Assembly (NCBI GenBank): GCA_027296665.1
Contig: JAPUIV010000100.1
Location: 1 to 6,437, forward strand
Length of the DNA: 6,437 nt
Reading direction: 5' to 3'
DNA from: Acidobacteriota bacterium
GTDB lineage: Bacteria; Acidobacteriota; Polarisedimenticolia; JAPUIV01
In this document: piece after piece, positions 1 to 5,239 of the stretch
How positions within the stretch are numbered: position 1 is the first letter of the stretch
How the letters are laid out: the number at the start of each line of letters is the position of its first letter
Notes under the pieces: generated by a model
The model's database searches: none
What the model saw: the letters and a program-made list of their open reading frames with translations, nothing else
Told to the model about the DNA's origin: nothing
Position numbers and translations under genes: made by a program

Positions 1-300
1 CTGGTCCTCGGCGAGGGGGACTCCCCCGGTCCGGATGAGGCGCCGGTACAGGAATGACTCGATCGGAAACACCTGGTAGGTCCGGGAAGATCGGGGCATC
101 CAGTCGTCTTCCCCCTCCAGCCGGTAGGCGGTCACCGTCTCCTGGTAGCGGTACTCCCTGGCCCGCTGCCGGTGGAGCGGCGCCTGCCGGATCACCCGGG
201 CGCGAATGTTCTCGATGGAAAGATCCGGGGAAGGAGGGGAAGATGGAGCGGCAAGGAAGGCCGCCAGGAGAATCCAGCAGACCAGCCGGCCGGTCAACAT
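1..300 (-). CDS. Exported protein of unknown function, LolA-like, partial (C-terminus beyond the left edge)
   Basis: An open frame of exactly 100 codons runs from an ATG (complement of 298-300) to the window edge with no stop. The N-terminus has a basic residue (R5) and a hydrophobic stretch at about residues 6-18 ending in Ala-Ala, as expected of a Sec signal peptide cleaved near residue 18. No lipobox cysteine is evident. The mature part is rich in Arg, Tyr and Glu, with the pattern REYRYQETVTAYRLEGEDDW, then TYQVFPIESFLYRRLI and GGVPLAEDQ. This resembles the start of a family of periplasmic LolA-like proteins that I associate with Acidobacteriota; the match is from memory. No clear Shine-Dalgarno precedes the ATG. 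It lies 46 bases after the nuclease stop codon on the same strand, so co-transcription is likely. Function is unknown. Confidence 0.72.
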   Translation of the reverse strand, partial: MLTGRLVCWILLAAFLAAPSSPPSPDLSIENIRARVIRQAPLHRQRAREYRYQETVTAYRLEGEDDWMPRSSRTYQVFPIESFLYRRLIRTGGVPLAEDQ

Positions 301-313
301 GTTGGCCAATCGG

Positions 314-333
314 CCGATCCGGGGTCCGATCGG
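314..333. repeat. Short inverted repeat (hairpin) between two minus-strand genes
   Basis: CCGATC (314-319) and GATCGG (328-333) form a perfect 6-bp stem around an 8-base loop. It sits in the 46-base gap between the nuclease stop and the next start. No T-run follows on the minus strand, so this is not a canonical intrinsic terminator. It could be a processing or attenuation hairpin, or chance in GC-rich DNA. Confidence 0.35.
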
Positions 334-346
334 TCCTGCCCGGGGT

Positions 347-1258
347 TCAGCGTTCGCACAATCGCTTGAAATTGCAGTTGGTGCAGCGCCAGTTTTCCTC
401 GGTCAGGGGGCATGTGTCGATCTCCACCCGGTTCTCGCCGTCTTCGGGAAGAAGGGCGCGCATATCCCGGATCGATCCTAGAATATAATCCCGGACCCGT
501 TGAAGATCACTCCCGGTCACCCGGTAGTCAACCAGACGGTCCCGCGACAGGGAAAATTCCCCCACGCGCAGATCGGCCGGCGGCACCTTCCACTTCTCCC
601 GCGCATACAGGGCGTAGCAAGCCAGCTGGATCGTGTTGTCCTCATCGTCCCGCCGGCCGGTCTTCCAGTCGTAGATGCGGACCTCGCCTCCGACGCGGCA
701 GGCGCAGTCGAGCTTCACGTAGATCTTCACCCCATCCAGAAAGAAATGGGAAAGATCCTCGACCTCCAGCCAGTTCTCCCGGGGCAGTTCCAGAAGGGTT
801 CGAAAGACCTCCGAGGCGTAGAAATTGCGGAGACACGACTCGACGTGCTCCGCGGTACTCTTCCATTCCTCGTCGGGAATCGGGATCTTGTACTCGTGCT
901 CGAACAACGCCGTCGATTTCGGCTGCTGGCGGTATATCCCGTCGCGTGACCGTTTCCATCCCTGCCTCATGCGGTCCAGTGTCAGGGTGACGATCCGGTC
1001 CACCGGCAACGGCTCCACACCGCTCTGGAGGTTTTTCAGGGAACGTTCGATACAATCGTGAACGACGCCCCCGGCCCAGGCCTGCCGGCCAGTCAGTTGC
1101 TTCAGGATGTAGATCTCCCGGGTGCGGGGATCGGCCCCGGGGCTCCATCCACCCCAGCTGCCGTAATAGCGGTAGTAGTAGCGCCGCCGGCACTCTCGGA
1201 ATATGCCGTCCCGGGAGCGCGACCAGGAAAACTCGTTCTGTAGATTCCCCCAGGTCAT
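347..1258 (-). CDS. PD-(D/E)XK nuclease, RecB/Cas4/AddB-like with predicted Fe-S cluster
   Basis: A 303-residue protein with the ordered motifs of the RecB-type PD-(D/E)XK nuclease fold (PDDEXK_1-like). An N-terminal SWSRSRDGIFRECRRRYYYRYY block matches the 'S-x-S-x-l-x-x-f-x-x-C-P-r-x-y-y' entry of Cas4/AddB proteins. His68 lies in GGVVHDCIE. Asp184 lies in VKLDCACR. Asp197-x-Lys199 lies in YDWKTG, and Gln211/Tyr215 in QLACYALY. Together these give a complete metal-binding catalytic set. Cys23 plus Cys292-x2-Cys295-x5-Cys301 reproduces the AddB/Cas4 spacing of a 4Fe-4S site that staples the N- and C-termini. It should cut single-stranded or end DNA, alone or with a helicase; no helicase, cas1 or cas2 is in the window, so it is not called cas4. 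The ATG lies 8 bases after the upstream stop, which implies one operon; only a weak GAGGG is seen about 12 bases ahead. Confidence is high for the fold and low for the pathway. Confidence 0.88.
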   Translation of the reverse strand: MTWGNLQNEFSWSRSRDGIFRECRRRYYYRYYGSWGGWSPGADPRTREIYILKQLTGRQAWAGGVVHDCIERSLKNLQSGVEPLPVDRIVTLTLDRMRQGWKRSRDGIYRQQPKSTALFEHEYKIPIPDEEWKSTAEHVESCLRNFYASEVFRTLLELPRENWLEVEDLSHFFLDGVKIYVKLDCACRVGGEVRIYDWKTGRRDDEDNTIQLACYALYAREKWKVPPADLRVGEFSLSRDRLVDYRVTGSDLQRVRDYILGSIRDMRALLPEDGENRVEIDTCPLTEENWRCTNCNFKRLCER

Positions 1259-1266
1259 GGGGAAGA

Positions 1267-2016
1267 TTATCCCTCGCGGTCGATCACCTGGTGCCAGTCG
1301 GTGAATAGCGCCTCGAGACGGGAATCGTTGAGCGGGCGGAATCGGACCAGGGAGCCGGGCGGAACCAGGTGGGGGTTGTATTCCTTTTTGACGAACTTCT
1401 CGTACTCGATCAACAGGTTCTCGTTGTTCACGTAGGCGGCGACCAGGGCGATCTTCTGCTCGAAGTCAGGGTCGTCCTCCGTGACCCCGAGCAACATGGC
1501 GTACTGGATGCCTATGTCCCACAGGCCGTTGACATCCTCCTCGGTGATCCGGGTCTCCATCACCACACCGGTGATATCCTGGAATGCCTCGACATCCTTC
1601 CCGAGGGCGATCCCCTCGTCGATGTCGCGAATCTTTTCCACCCGCCAGCCCACCTTCTTCCATTGAAAGCCCTCGACCTCCACGAACCGCCTGGCGATGA
1701 TGTCGAGTTCGATCTGCTCCTCGTTCAACAACAGGGCCGCCTGGAACTCGGGATTGTTCAGGACCTCAAACGGCGCCGGTGTCTGCACCGAGTAATCACC
1801 GGCGGCGCCCAGGGCCGGGGCCCTTGGGGGTTTGGGAGGCTCCCGGTATACCAGGTACAGCCATCCTCCGATCAGAGCGGTAACGGCCACGGTGTAGGTG
1901 ATGAACTTGACCGTCACACTGGCCTGCGAGGTCGTTTTCTGAGACGACAAACGTTGGATCGCCGGATGGTATTCGAAATCGTCTGGTCCCGGCTTGTTTT
2001 CTGTCTCTTCGCTCAT
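1267..2016 (-). CDS. Single-pass membrane protein of unknown function
   Basis: A 249-residue protein. Residues 1-35 are polar and acidic (cytoplasmic if N-in). One hydrophobic span at about 37-57 (KFITYTVAVTALIGGWLYLVY) is followed by a Pro-rich linker (REPPKPPRAP) and a mostly acidic, probably helical domain of about 165 residues to the C-terminus. I recognise no enzyme motif or known family. The frame stays open upstream to 2499, but that part overlaps hemG in antisense and reads as non-protein. The ATG at 2016 is chosen because GGGAGG (complement of 2028-2033) lies 11 bases ahead and residue 1 begins a credible acidic N-terminus. It is first in the minus-strand group, divergent from the heme operon, with only 8 bases to the nuclease gene. 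Its job may relate to that nuclease, but this is only context. Confidence 0.8.
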   Translation of the reverse strand: MSEETENKPGPDDFEYHPAIQRLSSQKTTSQASVTVKFITYTVAVTALIGGWLYLVYREPPKPPRAPALGAAGDYSVQTPAPFEVLNNPEFQAALLLNEEQIELDIIARRFVEVEGFQWKKVGWRVEKIRDIDEGIALGKDVEAFQDITGVVMETRITEEDVNGLWDIGIQYAMLLGVTEDDPDFEQKIALVAAYVNNENLLIEYEKFVKKEYNPHLVPPGSLVRFRPLNDSRLEALFTDWHQVIDREG

Positions 2017-2027
2017 GAACGGGCTTT

Positions 2028-2033
2028 CCTCCC
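2028..2033 (-). promoter_or_regulatory. Ribosome binding site of the membrane-protein gene
   Basis: GGGAGG on the minus strand, 11 bases before the ATG at 2016. It decides the start against longer in-frame alternatives that would run antisense into hemG. Confidence 0.6.
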
Positions 2034-2141
2034 GGAGCGGCCCGGCCTCGCCACTGCTTCCCACGATGCCTCCGACCGCTGGATTCGTTTGCGGAATGAT
2101 ATCACATGATGCCATAAAAGGAATACCCGAGAAAACCGGCC

Positions 2142-2179
2142 GGGAGGGAACGACTGCTGCGTTCACTCCGCACCCTCCC
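2142..2179. repeat. Inverted repeat in the divergent intergenic region
   Basis: GGGAGGG (2142-2148) and CCCTCCC (2173-2179) are perfect 7-bp complementary arms separated by 24 bases. The loop itself holds a small AACG/CGTT pair (2149-2163). It lies just upstream of the proposed hemG -35 element and within the shared control region of both gene groups, so it could be an operator or a hairpin. No T-run makes it a terminator. Confidence 0.3.
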
Positions 2180-2184
2180 TGGCA

Positions 2185-2213
2185 TTGACTGCCTGCCGGT
2201 TGCGTGGGATCCT
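2185..2213 (+). promoter_or_regulatory. Candidate sigma-70-like promoter of the heme operon
   Basis: TTGACT (2185-2190, five of six matches to TTGACA) is followed after exactly 17 bases by GATCCT (2208-2213, three of six matches to TATAAT). A transcript would begin near 2220, just before the GGGGAGG at 2225, giving a leader of about 20 bases. If correct, the GTG at 2204 lies inside the promoter and cannot be the hemG start. The weak -10 keeps confidence low. The remainder of 2017-2184 shows no ORF; a weaker minus-strand -10 (TATCAT, complement of 2096-2101) might serve the opposite group. Confidence 0.4.
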
Positions 2214-2224
2214 TCCCGGAACAC

Positions 2225-2231
2225 GGGGAGG
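2225..2231 (+). promoter_or_regulatory. Ribosome binding site that selects the hemG TTG start
   Basis: GGGGAGG lies 8 bases before the TTG at 2240, an ideal Shine-Dalgarno distance. The alternative GTG at 2204 has no such element. Confidence 0.65.
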
Positions 2232-2239
2232 CGCTGATC

Positions 2240-3688
2240 TTGAACCGGCCGGAGCGGACGAGTGTAAAGCGGGTCGCGGTGGTGGGCGGGGGGATCACCG
2301 GCCTGGCGGCGGCGCACCGGCTGCGGGAAATCGGCATCCAGACCGGCCGGGAGATCTCCTTCTCCTTGCTGGAAGCGGAGCAACGACTGGGAGGGGTGAT
2401 CTCCTCCCGGCAGGAAGACGGATTCCTGCTGGAGGCCGGCCCCGATTCCTTCATCACCGACCGGCCGGGGGTGTTGCGGCTGGCGGAACGGCTCGGCATC
2501 CAGGACCGGATGATCCCGACCCGGCCCGAGCATGCCCGTAGTTTTGTGGTCCGGAAAGGAAAGCTCCACCCGACCCCGGCCGGGTTCTATCTGATCGCCC
2601 CCTCCCGCCTCCTCCCCTTCCTGACCACTCCCATATTGAGTCTGAAAGGAAAATTCCGGGCGGGCCTCGACCTCTTGATCCCGCGGCGAAAATCGACCGA
2701 GGACGAAAGCATCGGCAATTTCGTGATCCGGCGGCTGGGACAGGAAGCGCTGGATCGGTTGGCCCAGCCGATGATCGCCGCCATATACGGCGGCGATCCG
2801 ATGCACCTTTCCCTTCTTGCCACATTCCCGAGATTCCGGAGAATGGAGGAGGAACACGGCAGCGTGATCCGGGCCCTCTGGGCGGCGGCGCGGCGGCAGT
2901 CCGGCGCCGATAGGTCTGCCTCGACCGCCAGCGGACCGCGCTACGGCCTGTTCATGAGCTTCGATACCGGCCTGCAACTTCTCGTTGAAACCTTGCGCCA
3001 TCGCATTCCTCCGGAGACGATCCGGACGGGAACGGCGGTGGAACAGATCTCCCCCGACCCGGGGGGCGGGTGGCGCCTGCGATTGCGGGGTTCCCCGGGC
3101 CCCGGAGAACGGTTCGACGCCCTCATTCTCGCCCTGCCCGGCCCTTCCACGGCGCGGCTGGCGCAATCCTTCGATCCGGGTCTGGGGAACCGGATTGCCG
3201 AGATCCCGTACGGACCCTCGACGACCGTCTCGTTGGCGTTCCGGAAAACCGACATCGGCCACAAGATGGATGGCTTTGGTTTCGTGATTCCCGCGCAGGA
3301 GGGTTTCCGGATCCGGGGCTGCACATTCTGTCACCGGAAATATCCCGCCCGGGCTCCCGAGGGGAGTGCGCTCCTGCGGGCCTTTCACGATCGACTGTAC
3401 AGCGACCTCTCCGATGAGGAGTTGGTGGAGAAGACCCGGGAAGAATTGGCCCGCCTCCTGGGAATCCGCGGCGAACCGATCCTGGCCAGGGTGGCCCGCT
3501 ACCCCGGCGGCCTGCCCCATTACCCCGTGGGCCACCGGTTGATCGTGACCAATATCCGCGACCGGGTGGAACGCCATCCGGGCCTCGCCCTGGCCGGAAA
3601 CGCCTATGGCGGGGTCGGTATCCCCGATTGCATCCAGAGTGGGGAGTCGGCCGCCGATGCGGTTGCCGGCTATCTCGCGCAGTTGTGA
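2240..3688 (+). CDS. hemG: Protoporphyrinogen/coproporphyrinogen oxidase, HemY/HemG FAD type
   Basis: FAD-dependent oxidase that removes six electrons from protoporphyrinogen IX (or coproporphyrinogen III in the CgoX branch) using oxygen. From TTG 2240 the protein has 482 residues, close to the family norm of about 450-480. It opens with the dinucleotide-binding motif VVGGGITGLAAAHRL (Gly16-x-Gly18-x-x-Gly21), then the family block LEAGPDSFITDRPGVL, then QPMIAAIYGGDP in the substrate-domain region. It ends with the C-terminal FAD block GNAYGGVGIPDCIQSG starting at residue 453. It is not the unrelated flavodoxin-like HemG of E. coli; the same family is also called hemY or cgoX. TTG is preferred because of the well-placed GGGGAGG; GTG 2204 would add 12 residues. 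It is the first gene of the heme operon, 41 bases or less before hemE. No transmembrane segment is evident. Confidence 0.93.
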   Translation: MNRPERTSVKRVAVVGGGITGLAAAHRLREIGIQTGREISFSLLEAEQRLGGVISSRQEDGFLLEAGPDSFITDRPGVLRLAERLGIQDRMIPTRPEHARSFVVRKGKLHPTPAGFYLIAPSRLLPFLTTPILSLKGKFRAGLDLLIPRRKSTEDESIGNFVIRRLGQEALDRLAQPMIAAIYGGDPMHLSLLATFPRFRRMEEEHGSVIRALWAAARRQSGADRSASTASGPRYGLFMSFDTGLQLLVETLRHRIPPETIRTGTAVEQISPDPGGGWRLRLRGSPGPGERFDALILALPGPSTARLAQSFDPGLGNRIAEIPYGPSTTVSLAFRKTDIGHKMDGFGFVIPAQEGFRIRGCTFCHRKYPARAPEGSALLRAFHDRLYSDLSDEELVEKTREELARLLGIRGEPILARVARYPGGLPHYPVGHRLIVTNIRDRVERHPGLALAGNAYGGVGIPDCIQSGESAADAVAGYLAQL

Positions 3689-3714
3689 AGAAGATATCGG
3701 ATCGTCCCCTGGGC

Positions 3715-3720
3715 TATAAT
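3715..3720 (+). promoter_or_regulatory. Perfect TATAAT -10 element, possible internal (leaderless) promoter for hemE
   Basis: TATAAT lies in the short, less GC-rich gap between hemG and hemE and ends nine bases before the ATG at 3730. No TTGACA-like box sits 16-18 bases upstream; TTGTGA at 3683-3688 is 26 bases away, too far. A start site about seven bases downstream (near 3727) would give a nearly leaderless mRNA, consistent with the absence of a Shine-Dalgarno. It may also be chance. Confidence 0.35.
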
Positions 3721-3729
3721 GCCAGCCAA

Positions 3730-5226
3730 ATGGCGGGCGATTTTCAGGGACGCAGGATCTTGCATTTCCAGGATGGAAAGGACGGCGAGGCGGCACGACT
3801 GATCACCACCCTCGGGGGGCAAGCGATCGCCGCCGGGGAGAATCGATCGGATCCGGGCGGCCTCCTGGACCAGATCTCCGACGGGAAGGTCGATATTCTC
3901 CTGCTCACCGCCCCCGGCCAGGTGAGCGGCTTGATCCGGAACGCGGCCGGGGCGGGCCGGGAAGGAAAGATCCGGGAGGCCTGCAAGCAAATCTGCATCG
4001 CGTCGATCGATCCCGATACCACCCGGGCGGTCGCGGCAGCCGGCCTGCGGGCCGATTACGAGGCCGACCCTTCCGGGACCGAAAGCCTGATCCGGGAACT
4101 GGCCCGGCGGAGCGGCGATCTTCTGAGGAGAAAAAAGACTTCGAATGCCCACGGAGTCGATACCAACCTGTGGCGGCGGATCGACGCCGTCTGGGGACCG
4201 GCGCCCGAGCCGGTCTTCCTCCGGGCCTGCCGCCGGCAAGAAACTCCCTTCACGCCGGTCTGGATCATGCGCCAGGCCGGAAGATTTCAGAGGGAGTACC
4301 GCGACATCCGCGCCAAGGTCCCCTTCCTGGAACTGTGCCATACCCCGGAACTCGCGGCCGAAGTCACCCTCATGGCGGTCGATCGCCTGGGAGTCGACGC
4401 CGCCATCCTCTTCGCCGATATCCTCCTGGTCCTGGAGCCGATGGGGATCGGCCTGCGGTTCGCCAAGGGGGACGGGCCTGTCATCGACCGGCCGATCCGG
4501 AACCGCGAGGATCTGAGACGACTTCCGGAACCGGACGCCGCCGATCTCGGATTCGTTTACGAGACGGTCCGGCTGATCCGCCGGGCCCTGGACCCCGGTC
4601 TCGCCCTGATCGGATTTTCCGGGGCCCCCTTCACCATCGCTTCCTATATCATCGAGGGCGGACGCTCCCGCAATTTCGAGAAGACCAAGGCGGTCATGTT
4701 TGGCGATCCCGCCTTGTGGCGTGCACTGATGGAAAGGCTCACCAATCTATTGATAGGCTATCTGAACGGACAGATCGAGGCCGGGGCCGACGCAGTGCAA
4801 CTGTTCGACAGCTGGGTCGGTTGTCTCTGTCCCGATGACTACCGGGAATATATCCTTCCCCACATGAAACGCTTGATCGGATCGATTCGGAAACCGGCGC
4901 CCGTGATCCACTTCGCCACCGGGAATCCCGCCCTTCTCGAACTCCGGAAGGAGGCGGGCGGCGACGTGATCGGTGTCGACTGGCGGGTCGACCTGAAACG
5001 GGCCCGGCAAAGACTCGGCAAGGACGTGGCGGTGATGGGAAACCTGGATCCCGCCGTTCTTCTGGGCCCGGCCAATGAGATCCGGCGCCGGGTAAAGACG
5101 ATCCTGGAAAAGGCCGGGACCGACCCGGGACATATTTTCAACCTGGGGCACGGGATCCTTCCCTTCACTTCCCCCGATCGGGTATCGGTCTTGATCGACG
5201 CGGTGCACGAACTGTCCGCGAGATGA
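3730..5226 (+). CDS. hemE: Uroporphyrinogen decarboxylase with N-terminal HemD-like half domain (HemD-HemE fusion)
   Basis: HemE removes four carboxyl groups from uroporphyrinogen III to give coproporphyrinogen III in the cytoplasm. The protein has 498 residues from ATG 3730, against about 340-370 for ordinary HemE. Residues about 145-498 are a full HemE with all catalytic positions: Arg181 (WIMRQAGR), Asp230 (FADIL), Tyr306 (FTIASY), Ser361 (FDSWVG) and His474 (NLGHGILP). Spacing between them closely matches the human enzyme. FADILLVLEPMGI and RQAGRFQREYR differ mildly from the usual FSDILVP and RQAGRYLPEYR. Residues about 7-127 resemble the C-terminal half of uroporphyrinogen-III synthase: GRRILHF, LITTLGGQAI, VDILLLTAPGQV, IASIDPDTTRAVAAAGL (usual IGP-x-T altered) and ESLIRELARR. 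GTG 3685, overlapping the hemG stop as GTGA, would add 15 residues whose codons (ATA, CGT, AAT) look intergenic. The HemE call is firm; the HemD relation is likely but diverged. Confidence 0.9.
   Translation: MAGDFQGRRILHFQDGKDGEAARLITTLGGQAIAAGENRSDPGGLLDQISDGKVDILLLTAPGQVSGLIRNAAGAGREGKIREACKQICIASIDPDTTRAVAAAGLRADYEADPSGTESLIRELARRSGDLLRRKKTSNAHGVDTNLWRRIDAVWGPAPEPVFLRACRRQETPFTPVWIMRQAGRFQREYRDIRAKVPFLELCHTPELAAEVTLMAVDRLGVDAAILFADILLVLEPMGIGLRFAKGDGPVIDRPIRNREDLRRLPEPDAADLGFVYETVRLIRRALDPGLALIGFSGAPFTIASYIIEGGRSRNFEKTKAVMFGDPALWRALMERLTNLLIGYLNGQIEAGADAVQLFDSWVGCLCPDDYREYILPHMKRLIGSIRKPAPVIHFATGNPALLELRKEAGGDVIGVDWRVDLKRARQRLGKDVAVMGNLDPAVLLGPANEIRRRVKTILEKAGTDPGHIFNLGHGILPFTSPDRVSVLIDAVHELSAR
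4131..4137 (+). other. In-phase slippery heptamer A AAA AAG at the HemD-like/HemE linker
   Basis: AAAAAAG is read in the zero frame as ..A AAA AAG (Lys135-Lys136), the same heptamer as the dnaX -1 frameshift site. TGAGGAG (4124-4130), a Shine-Dalgarno-like sequence, abuts it. It lies in the linker between the two domains. In dnaX the stimulatory element is about 10 bases away, whereas here it is immediate. A -1 shift would enter a frame open to 4838 and lose HemE. Function is unproven. Confidence 0.3.
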
Positions 5227-5234
5227 GAGGAGGT
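5227..5234 (+). promoter_or_regulatory. Ribosome binding site of hemH
   Basis: GAGGAGGT, nearly the full anti-16S complement, starts directly after the hemE stop and lies 5 bases before GTG 5240. It fixes the GTG as the hemH start and suggests efficient translation. Confidence 0.75.
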
Positions 5235-5239
5235 CCCCG

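Noticed and set aside
54..488. Plus-strand open frames over the left-edge genes
   Set aside because: They are Ser/Pro/Arg/Gly-rich translations opposite two minus-strand genes that have a signal peptide and conserved motifs.
347..1258. Calling the nuclease cas4 and the locus CRISPR-linked
   Set aside because: No cas1, cas2 or repeat array is present. The same Fe-S nuclease pattern occurs in AddB and many stand-alone proteins.
2204..2239. GTG 2204 as the hemG start
   Set aside because: It has no Shine-Dalgarno and may lie within the promoter, while TTG 2240 has GGGGAGG at 8 bases and still keeps the whole FAD motif.
2017..2499. N-terminal extension of the membrane protein up to 2499
   Set aside because: It would overlap hemG in antisense and the added residues look non-coding. 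ATG 2016 has a good ribosome site.
2102..3796. A 564-codon open frame on the minus strand opposite hemG
   Set aside because: It is the antisense shadow of hemG. It is rich in Pro, Arg, Gly and Gln with no domain pattern, while the plus frame has a complete HemY-type protein.
4170..4838. Long open -1 frame inside hemE, reachable by slippage at 4131
   Set aside because: Composition is Arg/Gly/Pro-rich like every out-of-frame reading here, with no recognisable fold. It is not called a gene.
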